Source: Prostheceraeus crozeri
Lineage: Eukaryota > Platyhelminthes > Polycladida > Euryleptidae
NCBI GenBank assembly: GCA_907163375.1
Contig: CAJQUW010007878.1
Location: 248,001-312,000, forward strand
Direction of reading: 5' to 3'
DNA: 64,000 nucleotides
Below, piece after piece: positions 34,691 to 47,040 of the stretch. The stretch's first letter is position 1. Every line of letters starts with the position of its first letter. The translations under genes and the position numbers were made by a program. The notes below the pieces were generated by a model, which saw only the letters and a list, made by a program, of their open reading frames with translations, did not search any database and was not told where the DNA came from.

Positions 34691-37175
34691 GTCTTGGACA
34701 CGTTTATGACTGTAATATCTTTATAAAATATACGGGTAACTCGTTTGGAAAGTACTTCAGACAGACTTTTCTGTAAATCAGACTCAATATACGAGTTCAA
34801 TGTCACTCTATCCCAATCTAGACTTAAGCTAAAACCCTATGACTGGGATAGGAAAGGGATACATTATGAGTGGAGTAATCTCAAAAGCAAGGATTGGATT
34901 CTTTGCAAGACATTGCAGGTCACTTTCTCGTACCTATAGACACGAGAAAGAGAATATGGGAAAGAATACGCTCCTGAAACACCAACATTTACTGTGACAA
35001 GATCAGAGAGGAATCTATCAAAATGAACTATAAACAGCGACTAGTCAGCGAGTCAGAAAATCTTCTACCCACCTCACGACTTCAGCATGGATCCCGTGGA
35101 AAAGAAGCTACATTATGTGATCTAATTGCATACACATTAAACTCGTCTTACCATGGTATCTATCCTATGAAATTTATGCTGTATGAAATGCCATTAATTA
35201 CGTTTTTAAATTAATTCTTCTACAAGATGAGTTAACATTGTAGAGACTATGTACATGTGCAGAAACAGTAATATTTTCATGCAGTTATTGAAAATGCTTG
35301 AGGCTTATTCAATTTCATACATCATGCTTACATGCGAATCAAGGCATCAGGTTAGGAATATGCAGGCAAGGCTCGAAGCAATCTGATATGTCCATGCTCT
35401 TATAGAGCAGATTTTCACAAGTCCGTCGCTCCTTCAAAATGATCGGTCATTAAAGAAGAAATTCAGGATGGATTGCTTAAACTATTGTTTTCTCATCCTA
35501 ACTGCCTGGTAACACCACTTCTTCACAAAAGGCTAGCGACCAGCTTTAGCCGCATTAAACTCCAGCAATCGGAAAATAATGTCGAAGGCTTCAAATACAG
35601 CACCCAGTGCCACTAATCCTTTAGAAGTGGTTTCACTGTTCATCATCAGTTTGTGAATAAAAAAACATATGTCGTTGAAGTTAGCACCAACTTTTTAAAA
35701 AGAGTTTGTACATAATCAAAAACCACATGTACTGCTACCATTGAAGTTGAATTTGTACAGTGCTCTGACCGGTGAATGAAAACTACAAACAACATACATT
35801 GGGAAAATAACACAAATAACATAATGAATAAATTCGAGACATTCCGTTATGTCAAGGTTCTGGGTTGCTGGTCAGGTATGACATTGCGGCAAACTGAATA
35901 AATTTGTTCATAGCATCAGTCACTGAATTTCTTGGTTAGCCCTATGTCTCAACCCAACTTAGTTTAGCCATCAAGTATTCCAATATGATTAGCTGCTTGT
36001 TTGGATGAATGCCACTATATCAGTAACAAACAATTTAGCTTCTGTAAAACTAGTCCACACCTGATTTAGCCGCTCAATATAATGATATAAATATCATAGG
36101 AGTTCAGCCTGTGAACAGGAATCAGATCGATACAACTCAAAATTATCAGTGTGTGCAAGACGTAGTTTAATTAACGGGTCTTCGTTTCCTGACATCAGTC
36201 ATTTCCTAAATATATGTGAAAGATAAATTACATTATGTATTGATTATGCAGACAATTATAGGAGCTGTCATGACATGATTGTCATTGAAATTTCTACTGT
36301 CAGGGTGAGCCATGTGCTTCAGACTGCAGATTGATTAAGGCAGCTGGACCTCATGATCCCATTCATCACTGATTCAAATTTAATGGAGATGAGTTTAGTC
36401 ATTCATAACAATCACTTGATATCGATTATCACTGCTACATCGTCTATCAGTTACTCTAGGCGAGAAGTATCATACACCTATGTGAAGAAATTTGATTTCA
36501 TGAATTAACTGCATGAGTTCAGTCGCGTAATTCATGAGTCCAATCGAATGGGCTATTCAAGTATAGTCAAATCGAAAATGTTACAAGACGAGGTGCGGGA
36601 TTTTTTGTGGCCTATTTAGCGCCAATATCACTGGACATAACTTACTACAGGCATTTTCAGCGATACTCCTCTTTTCTACACCTTGTGGTTGTTTTTCAAT
36701 ATACGTTTCGGACGGCCCAATCATCATCGCATTCGACAGATTTGGCATTTATTGCATAAATGCCTTAAGTCATTTTTATATGTCACTTAAGCCTTAAAAT
36801 CACTTTCTATGCTATGCTTCTTACTGTAATAGAGTATGTATCAATTGATTACTGGATATTCGTCCAACCTTAAAGTCATCCGTCGGTCTTCCTTCATGTC
36901 AGCATTTGAATTTTAATGCCGCTATTCATTTTTGGAGTACCGGCTACATTATGCATTCGACCCGTGCCCATTATGACGTACACATGGGCCTTTTTTACAT
37001 CGTTTTGTGTCCTATTCTCGGTGGATTTCATATTTTGTTGGATAATAACGTGTTTTCGAACAATAAATGGTTTTAATTGCCATTTGACCCGAGGAAGTTT
37101 TCAATAGATCTGACAGCGGAATTTTGGAAATAATCCATCGCATTATTTTTGTATCATAGTTATTGTATAATAACC
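34691..37175. other. AT-rich intergenic DNA, one possible element relic
   Basis: No gene supported. At 36700-36745 the minus strand reads GATGATGATTGGGCCGTCC followed by GAAACGTATATTG, which resembles the ends of Penelope-like elements. This alone is too short to call. Confidence 0.4.
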
Positions 37176-37475
37176 ACTATTTACCGGTCGTAGGAGTGCT
37201 GGAGTATCGGATACGCATGTGTTCAAACCCAGACTCGATTAGAAGAATACTATTTCACCGGTTGGAGCACTGTACAAACTCAACTTCCATGTAGTACCAA
37301 TTGATTAGATCAGAAATTGGTAGTATTCTTGTAGTAATTGTACAAAAACCGGTATTTATCGGTCGTAGGAGTACTGGAGTGTCGAAGTGTGCGTTCAAAG
37401 TCAGACTCGATTAGTAAAATACTATTTTACCGGTTGGAGCACTGTACTACCTCATTTTCCATGTAGCACCAAGTC
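37176..37475 (+). repeat. 175-bp tandem duplication, possibly SINE-derived
   Basis: CGGTCGTAGGAGT(G/A)CTGGAGT starts at 37185 and 37360. Both are followed by a GCGTTCAAA/TGTTCAAACCCA phrase (B-box-like) and by TTTYACCGGTTGGAGCACTG. Divergence is modest. The B-box-like phrase hints at a tRNA-derived origin, but the A box is weak. Confidence 0.65.
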
Positions 37476-37709
37476 AGTGTCTTGAAAATATCATCATTTA
37501 CATGTACCTTGCTTGCATAAGGTGGAAAACTTACAAATACTTGTAATGGCGGATAGGGTTGTCCGTAAGTCAAGGGTTCGTAACTCAGGAGTTTGAATAC
37601 ATACCTTTAAAGAATAATATGAATTCACTGCGTGTTGAATCTGTCTTCACGTTCTGAAAAACAATTGCTCCCGTGGATCAGTTCGTAATCGTTGCTTCTT
37701 TCTGAATGA

Positions 37710-38780
37710 TGACGTCACCAGGGGAATCACCAGACGGTTGCAGTGCAAGTACGTGTAGGTGCAGCAGCGACCACGCTGTAAGAATGAACGAATATCTGCT
37801 ACTTTTCAAGGCTGTTTTCAATATCCTCCGCGTTCGCGTTAACTATGCCCCAGTCTTGTGCATTTTTTGGGTGCAATAAGAACAAGAAAACTCACTCAAA
37901 TTTGAGTTCTTTCCTTTACCAGAAGAAAGCTCTGACATCCGAAGACAATGGATCCGAATACGGAATATCTACGAGCTTGCCCCGAACATTTCAAAGAGTA
38001 CTTTCTGCAGAGAAATAGAGACATGATTATCCATGGAGAGCAGCTTATTTCAACCAACGCAAGCTGCCTACTCATTTTTTTTAAAAGACAATGCAGTGAC
38101 AACTCTACAGCCAGAGTGCCGAATTCCGTTTGTGTTTTTCCGCAGTGTTTTCGCTTCTGCTTCATCCAAAAGGTCATCAACAGCTCGTCAAATGCGTGCA
38201 TGATTCCTTCTATAAACCGAGGGATATCTAGAGTATGAACCGTTGTTCTAATCTACTATGAGCCAAAGGATATCACGCAGCGTAAGATTATTCTAAGACG
38301 ATGCGCCTGTGAGAAGCGAGAAGACATGGTTGGTCCTCTGGCATTATTTCCTAAGTTTTCAACTTTACCACAGGGCTCAAATATGTGAAGTATAGCAAAA
38401 TTACACTATCCGGTATCCAAATGCGATAAGTGTTCATCGTCTTCATGTGTTCATTAATTCATTGAGTCTAATGCATTCAGTTCATCGCTAACTCGCAATT
38501 CTGATAAATTCGTTAACGATGTTGTACTAAAGTAAAACCTGAAAGATTGAGTAGTATTATAACCCTGCATCAAAAATCTTTCGCACCAAAATGAAACAGG
38601 ATCACTTACTTTCTATAGAAGCTGCCATGATTGATCGATTGTTAGCTTAACAGTATCCGCTTGCTGCTTCAGCGTCACCGCGGCTAGTATCAAATTATCA
38701 ATATCATGCAATGACTTTAAATATTAGTCATTGATATTTTGATTTGCGGTCCTCTCCTTAGAATTCCTTTGGTGACGTCA
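37710..38780. mobile_element. THAP-bearing segment bounded by short inverted repeats (possible P-element-like relic)
   Basis: TGACGTCACCAGGGGAAT at 37710-37727 faces its near-complement at 38763-38780 (TGACGTCACCAAAGGAAT when reversed; 16 of 18 match). Between them lies a broken THAP domain. P-element transposases begin with THAP, so a decayed P-like element is plausible. No target-site duplication is visible, and TGACGTCA is also a plain CRE/ATF site, so coincidence is possible. Confidence 0.35.
37845..38200 (+). pseudogene. Broken THAP-type zinc-finger domain
   Basis: From ATG at 37845 the frame reads MPQSCAFFGCNKNKKTHSNL (the first C-x4-C pair). The next frame gives FFPLPEESSDIRRQWIRI, the F.LP....R..W core of THAP. 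A further frame gives LRACPEHFKEYF, holding the C-x2-H zinc pair and the following F (CPEHF at 37979-37993). LKDNAVTTLQPECRIPF, in the position of the AVPTIF box, follows near 38080-38130. The order and spacing match a THAP DNA-binding domain of about 85 residues. At least three frame changes separate the blocks. Two TGACGTCA sites flank it. It could be a host THAP pseudogene or a P-element relic. Confidence 0.65.
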
Positions 38781-39400
38781 CGGAAATATTTTCATGGGCT
38801 CTGTGTGTGTCACGGCAATAAACATCTCAAGCGAATCATAATCAAAATAAAACATTTCAATAACATCAATAAGCTCAATAAACATCATGAGCGATCTAAA
38901 CAGGGTATCATGAAAAATTGGGCGGACTGGGTCCTTAAGTCTTTATGTCATAATGTATTTAAGTAAATGTATTAATTGTCATATTGCACCAGTCTCCAGC
39001 TTAAGGGGAGAGATATTCAATTGGGAATATACCTGTTTATGAAGAATATCAGCTTAAGCATCTCAATACCGCCATTATGGCAAAATATTGTAAAACATAT
39101 TATAGAAAAGTCTATACATCATAAGTCCAGAAGCATTGCGACTTCGATCCCAGGAGATGCAGCTATACAAGAAGGCTCCTCCAGTTTTGAAGTTTCTCTA
39201 TATTTTTACTTTGGATTGCAAAGGTCTACTCAGTCTGCATTAGTCAGAAATCTATATGACATGAATCGTGCCATGAACAGGAAAATATACTCAGTCGGCG
39301 CACGGCTTGCATCGAGAATTGAATAGGCACATTCAGTCACATCATTCTATATGAAGATCTAACGATTCCAGTCAGAAATTTTAAGTTCAAATAAAAAGAT
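38781..39400. other. No gene identified
   Basis: A 116-codon plus frame (38976-39326) has no recognised motif. Otherwise AT-rich. Confidence 0.4.
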
Positions 39401-39404
39401 CGCA

Positions 39405-39640
39405 TGCTTTCTTGGTGCTGTGGTGTAGAAGACTTTCTTGCACCTCAGCACAACTCTCCACGATCCACTCCACCTCGTCCCTCCTCGATGTTCTGTGCGC
39501 CTCCTTGTGAGCTGTTCAGCATCTCGTCTCTCTGTCTACGTTCGCTTTATTCGCTTTTAGCTCCTTCCGTTTGTCTACAAGCTGCAAAGTCTCCTCGGAC
39601 AAAAATTACTGCTTGTTTTTACCTTTCCAGTAGAAGAATC
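39405..39640 (-). mobile_element. LINE fragment, endonuclease-RT linker region
   Basis: On the minus strand SEETLQLVDKRKELKANKAN is followed by TAHKEAHRTSRRDEVEWIVE and a LLHHSTKKAC end, with one in-frame stop. This charged helical stretch resembles the linker before the reverse transcriptase of CR1/RTE-like ORF2 proteins. No other domain accompanies it. Confidence 0.5.
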
Positions 39641-39897
39641 ATTGCACAATATGCCAAAAACACTTAGGCTGTCAATTGAGGCTAACTTTTTTAAAGAAAA
39701 ATAGAAAAATTTTGCAATTTCAAATATTATAATTTGCTCAGAAACTTTTCCACATTTTTCAGTTCATCATATACATTTCCTACTTCGCCTGAAATCGTTA
39801 CCGTGATGTAGATGATCTTGTCATGATTGATAGGCAAAAAAATTCAATTCGATATGGATTTAAGCAAATATATCTGATACATATATAATATATACAT

Positions 39898-42800
39898 TAG
39901 GGTGGTCCAAAAACATATGTAAAATACAAAACTTCATTTGATCTGCGCTCCTCAGCTTCGCCCTTTGTCCTATGTGTGTACAGATACTACCAGTCAATTT
40001 TGGATAGATTTGCTTATGGTTTAGAGGTCGCTCAAAAAGTTAACTTTTCATGCCATATCCCACATGTCCTGAAAAACGTATTTCTTATGCTGGAGATTCA
40101 TTTTTAATGACGATTGTTATAAAACATTTACACGTACTTCGGTACCTGGAAAGGTTGGTTTGTTTGTCTTATTATCCTTATTAATTTTCCACACGAGGGC
40201 AAGTGGAATACTTCGTTGTATGCCTGAGTGGCGAGGCATTTTGTACTTTTCTCAACGTCTGACATAATTTCAGTAACGTGTTGATCTGCATAGTACATTA
40301 TATAGTCAACATAGCCGCGAGTAAACACTATACTATTTCACGGAACTGTGATTGGCTAGTAGTGGGCCAATCAGGATTCATTAACTGCTACATTACCCGC
40401 TACTTCCCAGATATCGACTTCTACATTGTAACTGCGTGCGCGCTGCAACGGTCAAATCTTGCAATAGTTGAATATCGTTGATGTAGCCTAACTAATTGAG
40501 TGTTATTGAATTCCAGACGTACGACTGCACTCGACGAACTGATTTCGACGCTTCGGTAAATTGATTTGTTTCTCTTATTCAATCGTAATGGCAGCTACGC
40601 GTGGTAGCGCTGAATGGTGGTTGTTGAGTAGCCCGCTGGAATCCTTTAGCACAGCCAGACTACCGACCAGAAGCGAGGTCCTTCGCATGGCACATAACAA
40701 TCACATGGCCAAGAAAATGAAACTGAGTGACGCTTTCACTGACACCATGAAGGCTTGTCTGGTGATTTGGGAAAGGGCTAGGATTCCCACTCAGCGTGTT
40801 GATAATTGCACCAGGAAGCTGAGTACTCTATACTCGGAGTATCAGAACCTGAAGAAGAACAGATTGAGGAAGACCACAACTCAAGAAGCACGGGTCGGTA
40901 TATTCAAGGATTCCCTGGATGAATTGTTTGATATCGGAGCGGCAGACGCAATGGAAAGAATCAAGGTTGATGAAGATAGAAGTTTTTATGTGATGCAAAG
41001 AGAAGACGTGACTTCCTCCAGCATAGCTGGCGTTGACAAGAGAACAACTGACAAGGAAAGCCGGAAACGAGAAAGGTCCAAAAAGGATTTGCAGGCGAAG
41101 GTCAATTATCAGGAGCGTGCGACGACTTCGCGTGGAGCTTGCTCCCTTTCTCTGGTTTCCACTTCCTCCTCTTCCTCGTCATCCAGTGATTCCCAGGACG
41201 AAACATTTCAACCCACAGCCAGATCGCCTTCTTCTGCATCTACACCAAAGCGAACGAAGAATATCTTCACACACAAGGAAGTTGCCTCAGCTCTTGATCG
41301 CACCAACGTCTCAGATCGTGAAGCAGTCTATGTTGTTTCCGCCGTCTCTCAAGTCCTAGGTCATGATCTTAAGGACCTTACCATGTCACGGAGCTCAGTA
41401 AGAAGGTCACGCCAGCAAGTTCGATCAGAAGTTGGCATGGTACCACACGAAACCTCAATCCAAGAGCCACTTCTGCTGCACTGGGACAGCAAGCTACTCC
41501 CAGACTTCACCGGAGATCAAGTACGTATCTTCATTTATATATTCATCCAGTTCAGAAATATAATTGACTTGTAGATGGCATTTCTAATAACAAATATCTC
41601 CTTTCAGATCACCGTTGATCGCGTGGCGGTTCTTGTGACAGGCCCAAATCGGTTCGAGAAATTACTTGGAGTACCAAAGATGAAGCGCGGGACAGGCACC
41701 GAACAGACACGGGCATGCCTGTCTCTTCTGGACGAGTGGAACCTTGGACCTCAGATACAAGGATTGGTGTTCGATACCACGGCCTCAAATACGGGTCTAC
41801 ATCGTGGTGCATCTACTTTGCTGGAGGAAGCAATTGGACGAGAACTTGTGTGGATTGCGTGTCGACATCATGTTCTCGAGGTCGTTCTATCCTCCGTCTT
41901 CAAGGCTGTCTTTGGTACGACTGGTGGACCAGAACCTGGACTCTTCAAGAGATTTCAAAACGACTGGCCGAAACTCAACAAGGATGCTTTCGAAACAGCT
42001 ACGGACGAGATTTTCGAAGAACAAGGATTGGCAGAACGCCGCGATGAGATGGTGAAATATTATCAAGCGACTGTTAATGTTCAGCATGTTCGAGATGACT
42101 ACGCTGAATTACTTCATCTGTGCATACTGTTCATTGCTGGAGAGTATGAACCGAAGTTTAGGCAACCAGGAGCGACTCATCATGCCCGCTGGATGAGCAA
42201 GGTTATCTATGCCCTCAAGATCTTCATGTTTCAGTCACAATTCCATCTTACAAAGAAGGAAAGTCGAGGTATCATGTCAATAGCTCTATTTGTGGCGATA
42301 GTTTACACGCGTTTCTGGAACGAAGCAGCGCTAGCAATTCGAGCTCCTTTGAACGACTTTCTTCTCCTGAAGTTATTGGACAAGTATCCTGATAAGCTTG
42401 TATCAGAAGCAGCTACGACGGCTTTGAGGCGTCACCTCTGGTATTTCTCAGAGGCCTTGGTTGGACTTGCATTCTTTGATCCTCGAGTTGATGATGAAAC
42501 AAAGGAAATGATGGTCAGAAACATGAGTCGTCCGAAACTGACAAACAATCCGCGCAAAGCTGTAGTTGACAACATAGATGAGCTGAATCTTTCGGACTTC
42601 GCTACCGAGAGGACCTGGCAGATATTTGACGCCTTGAAGGTGGAAGGGGGTGCCGAAGCCAGATCTTTTCTGATGGATGACCCGAAGACGTGGAAGTTCA
42701 GCAAGTATTTTAAAGACTTGAAAGAAGCTGCAGAATCATTTTCTGTGGTCAATGATTCAGCCGAACGTGCAATTGCATTGATAAAAAAATACAATGAGTC

Positions 42801-43194
42801 GCTCACCAAAGACGAGCAACAGAAGCAGTTTTTGCTCCGACTTGTTGCTCAACACCGGAAGGACTTCCCGGAGCCCAAGAAGGCAGTCCTCGTAAAGAAG
42901 TGAACGTGTTTGCGACTTCTTTCATTTCTCAGTTACATGCCTACCTATATGTTTTCCTACTTTCATTCTAACTCATAGTTTTGCTTTGTTCAGTTGATAT
43001 TTTGGGGATAATAAAAGTAGTAAATGACAATTTATCAGTTTTTCTGTACAACGCATAAAAGGTGACTTTTTGAGCGACCTCTAAATCATAACCTACAGCC
43101 CCAAATTTTGCATGTCTTGATTTGATGGATATTGGCATACGGGCGTGGCTGAGGAGGGAGTAAATTCGAAAAAAATGTTTTTTGGACCACCCTA
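39898..43194 (+). mobile_element. Complete-looking hAT-like DNA transposon
   Basis: The element is 3,297 bp, bounded by TAGGGTGGTCCAAAAA-type terminal inverted repeats (left 39898 onward, right ending GGACCACCCTA at 43194). It is flanked on both sides by the identical octamer ATATACAT (39890-39897 and 43195-43202), the 8-bp target-site duplication expected of hAT elements. Similarity between the ends extends about 150 bp inward, including a shared TTTAGAGGTCGCTCAAAAAGT block near 40020 and 43070. It carries one two-exon transposase with no internal stop. Perfect duplications and an intact frame point to a recent insertion. The leading base is T, not the C usual for hAT. Confidence 0.88.
40588..42903 (+). 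CDS. hAT-like RNase H-fold transposase, two exons, 742 residues
   Basis: Cuts and pastes the flanking element (inferred). Exon 1 is 40588-41520 and exon 2 is 41608-42903. The 87-bp intron begins GTACGT and ends CTTTCAG, carries the only stop, and is phase 0. The ATG at 40588 gives MAATRGSAEWWLLSS. The N-terminal third is helical and basic with a Ser run near residues 195-205. The catalytic fold shows LLHWDSKLLPDFTG (D300), GLVFDTTASNTG (D367), ACRHHVLE (396-402, in place of the hAT C-x2-H), a HARWMSK block, and a C-terminal NDSAERAIALIKK (E697), giving a D-D-E set. The residue choice follows hAT proteins by analogy. Related unnamed proteins are common in hydra, aphids and spiders as I recall. 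No N-terminal BED finger is evident. Upstream promoter sequence lies between 40053 and 40588. Confidence 0.85.
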
Positions 43195-43202
43195 ATATAC
43201 AT

Positions 43203-45628
43203 AGAATATATGAATATGCATGTAGGTCTATCATATACAGCTGTCATAGTTTTCATGTCATCACTTGATTGAATGACAAATACACAGATTTCTAGTACGG
43301 GGAAATGCATGCAACCTGCATTTACAAGCTTGTGCATGCAATGATGACATAATGCATCACATGCATGATAATTGTATACAAATTGAATACAGAACACATA
43401 AATATCATATACAGTATCTACCACACAATTTTATTATAGAACTTCATGTAGTTGCAGGCCTGTTAGCATGTATTGAATAAACACAATTTAAGTGTGCTTA
43501 ATATTGCTCACCTCCAAACCAAGCCAAACCAATTGACTACGTCTCACGAAATCCAACTATCGCTCCTGTATTTTTTATTGACCAATGCAAAATTTCTTTC
43601 TCACGTTCTTATTTTTTCAATTCTATGGACTACAAATTTCTGATACCCTTGTCAACTTGCAGAAGGAGGCATAATTTCTATCATAATGTGGTTGACTATC
43701 ATGAATCATATGCATGATTGACTTACAGTATGAGGTTACAGTATTTGACTACTAGATGTAAATTATGATGTCTTTCAGATAATGTTGCCATGACAGTGAG
43801 AGCAGGAAAGCTAAAATACGAATGAATTTTTTCGTATGTTTATGCGTTGAACCTGGAAGTAATCCTATCTGCTTCCGCATAACCAACTATCCGCTGCTGA
43901 CAGTTCGAAAACTGCTGCTCAAATCCGCAATTTTAAATATCCAAAACCTCATCTAGGTATTATCATGGAGTAAAATAGCTCGATAAAAAGTTTTACAAAT
44001 TCATACACTACATTGGAATATTGAATTAAACTTCCTGCTCCATCCTATGCACAACTGAAGTATCTGTGCGAACTTTCCCTCGTTTCGATTCGTTATCGAG
44101 AATGAACCGTTTCAGATATCACGAACTGCATAAGCATGTCGAGTTTTATAGTATTAATTATTAAGTTATGCGGTAAGATAATGTTGACAGTACAGGGTAT
44201 CCAATTCTCCTTAGTTGGACTTGCGGAATCTAAAAAATGCAAAACGGCGTTCAATTCTGACGGTGCCTTATTCTACACACGTGCTCTATTCTGACATTGT
44301 GTTGGAGTTGCAGACCACTAATAGCATCATTTAGTTAAATTTGCCTTCATTATCATTTTCACTTCAAAAACAGACTAACTTTTCCACTCAAGTTTGAAAT
44401 TATCTAACTTAAGAATGAACAGCCATAATTCCGCTTCATCATCTCATTGGTATCATAATGCATATTGTGCATGAATAATCATGTACTGCTTAGCATACTT
44501 AATGTCAAACATGTTCTACAGACTGATTTGATCATTCAAATTATCACGAATGTCTAAAGCCACGTGCATACTACTTCAAAAATGTGGGATGTATTGGATT
44601 TTTGGAATTTTGATGCTTCATCAGGATCTGAAGCGCATTGAGATCCGGAAGGGGAGAAAGTCGGTGCACCTTCTTTAACCACTTAAGTGTTGCTTAGGAT
44701 TTCACGGAAATCAGTATGCATTGTACAGCGTATTACACATGCAAACTTTGTAATGGTGGTATTCATTCACCCTTATTCGCTTGTACTAATACTTTGAATA
44801 AATTAAAATTTTGAAAAATCCCTATATTACTAGTTTTGAAACTGCAGACATTCTTTCGATGAAGGGACTGATATCTCATCGATGAATCCCCTTAATGATT
44901 CCTAGATATTTTCAAAATGGTCAAATGTACTGAGAAGTAGCTTTTGAAAACAAAAACAGATAACTAAAATTTATTTGTGGAAGGAATACAACAATACAAC
45001 AAACAATAAGAATATGAAACATGGAAGAGCTTCTTACAAAGGTAGCCCTTCCAATGCATCTGCCAGTTAAAACACCTTAAATAAAATTATAAATACGATT
45101 TGAAGATGCCCAAAAAATGATTTGGAACCCACACGAAAATACTACTTTGACTTTGCATTTACTACTGAAATTGTTAATAAGCAGTATTTACGCAGTATTC
45201 AAACGTTGAAGGCTATATTCGATGTGCATGGTGTTATTGATGAACGTGATATGATTTCCGGACTCAATGATATAGTGGTTTGATAAGAGAACCGGGAGTA
45301 AAAACTTGCTTTTGCGCAAAATCGAGTTCCAACTATGTAGCATATTCTAACACGAACTATGACATGAAACATTAAGAATACATTTTTTGCTTTTTCTGTC
45401 GGTGAAAACTTTCCATTTTTTTGGTATTTGTCTATATATGATGATAGTGGAATTTGGAAAGCGAAGTTGCTGTAAAGACATCAAATTCAAAATGAGTACC
45501 TGTGATTAATACTTTTTACGAGTCTATTCAAGTCCGATAAAGCGGATATCTATGTCCTGTAGGGTACTGCGCTTATTTTCGCTGCTTTGGGATCTTCAGT
45601 TCGGCCAATTTCTTCCATACATACAATA
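43203..45628. other. AT-rich intergenic DNA, nothing identified
   Basis: Rich in TACATGTA/ATGCATG-type short palindromes. No coding or RNA gene supported. Confidence 0.5.
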
Positions 45629-47040
45629 TTAATTCAAAGTTCGACACTTCTCAATAAAACCAGCAACAATGGAAGGTCCACCGCGCTTCCACTCTGCGCA
45701 GAAGGCAATGGTTTTCCAGTTGAGGATACTTTGGACATACCAACCAGCAGAGTTGTGTTGTAATTGAAATTGCAATTACTGTAATTAGTAATTGTAATCA
45801 ATTACATTCTCTGATGAGTAATTTGTAATTGTAATCAGCCGCATAATTGACCGTCTAATCAACCGTACAATTGAGAAGTAATTGCAATTGCTTTATTTAT
45901 TCATTCAACATGCAGCATGAATTACTTCATTCTGCTCGTCGATAATGCGTTACAGTAACTGCTAATAATACGACATTGTGATATTATACTTAGATGTGCA
46001 TCAGGGCTATAGCCATCGGCAACATTTTTAAAAAAATTATGACGAAACTAATTGTCAAAATCTAAATTAACAACCGGAGTTATCTGAAGTAATTGAAGAA
46101 AAACGGAGTAATTAGCAATTGTAATCAATAACATTTTAAAGTAAGTCATTCATTTGCGTTTGTAATCAATTACATTTCATGAATAATTGACACAAGTCTG
46201 CCAACCAGCTTGCTATGTGAAGGTCTCATTAGAGGACATAAAAGAAAAACGTACATATTTAGCTTTAAATCAGCGACGAAAGGTTCCGCATAGAAATCCA
46301 GATCAATTGCGCAGCACGGAAATTGTGTAGTCACTTCAGAGTTGTCAATATTAGGCTCTACTCGATAAAAACTTCCTGCTAGTCTGAAAGACATCAAAAT
46401 TTTGTTATTGTTGAAAGACTGATATCTAACTGAATGTCTGACACTGGATTTGAATTTGAACATTGATTTTCATCATTTAGAACATGAGCGTGTGCATATA
46501 AGTGGCCATATGAAATAGTCTCTTCAATCAACCGCTTTTTCACGAGACACGCCGATTATGCTAGTGCAAAATTTCGATCATTTTAATGGATGTTGCTTGG
46601 CATGATTTTTATCGCATTTTCATCGAAGGTAACAAGCGATGTATTTGAAGTTAAATGACATCAGATATAAATAACAAGAATATAAATAAAATTTTGTTTA
46701 TGCTCGGAAGCATGCTAGGCGCTCCCTAAGCTTCATGACTTCGTGTGCAACCATTTGAGCATTCTGCTTTGATATTCCATATTGATACTCACTTTTTTGC
46801 CACAAATGCATGTTTACCATAAACAGTGCATGGTCTCATTAATGCAATCCATCTTTTACTTGATATTATATTCAGAAGATAACATACTTTTAAAATTATG
46901 ACATTTTGATTCGGTCACCGTCAAAAAGTCACGCTAGCAAGATAAAAGGCATGTTAAGGAACGTGTCGGTTATATCGTTACATCACTCACCTATGATAAA
47001 GCGAAGCAACTTCGTCAAATTTCTTTAGCTCTTGTTGATA
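45629..47040 (-). CDS. Candidate host gene, last exons, interrupted by a hAT MITE
   Basis: Minus strand. An internal exon at 46991-47040 (acceptor gctgtttgtag, donor GTGAGTG) encodes YQQELKKFDEVASLYH and leaves AG. The next exon starts at 46383 (acceptor gatgtctttcag), completes an Arg codon and continues LAGSFYRVEPNIDNSEV and DLDFYAEPFVADLKLN. That frame stays open to the MITE junction at 46201. Removing the MITE and one copy of its target duplication lets the same frame continue into 45740-45629 (SNWKTIAFCAEWKRGG and PSIVAGFIEKC, stop TAA at 45629). As it stands, the frame runs nine codons into the MITE and stops. An alternative is a short intron with donor GTACGT at 46254. No start codon was located, and the protein is not recognised. 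The model is by eye. Confidence 0.35.
45749..46200. mobile_element. 452-bp hAT-type MITE
   Basis: Terminal repeats CAGAGTTGTGT (45749) and its counterpart CAGACTTGTGT (reversed from 46200) bound the unit. The octamer CCAACCAG is duplicated exactly on both sides (45741-45748 and 46201-46208). The interior is dominated by AATTGTAATCAATTAC-like palindromic words and has no coding frame of its own. Exact duplication suggests recent insertion. It sits inside a candidate host exon or its adjoining intron. Confidence 0.85.
46484..46980. other. Presumed intron of the candidate minus-strand gene
   Basis: AT-rich, no coding signal. It contains a single TTTATGCTCGGAAGCATGC word related to the 6.0-kb tandem repeat. 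Confidence 0.35.

Noticed and set aside
37703-37720. Isolated CRE promoter for a functional THAP gene
   Set aside because: The THAP frame is broken, and the second CRE lies in inverted repeat orientation, so the pair fits element ends at least as well.
41609-42087. Antisense and alternative-frame ORFs over the transposase
   Set aside because: All lie within the hAT-like coding exon and lack independent support.
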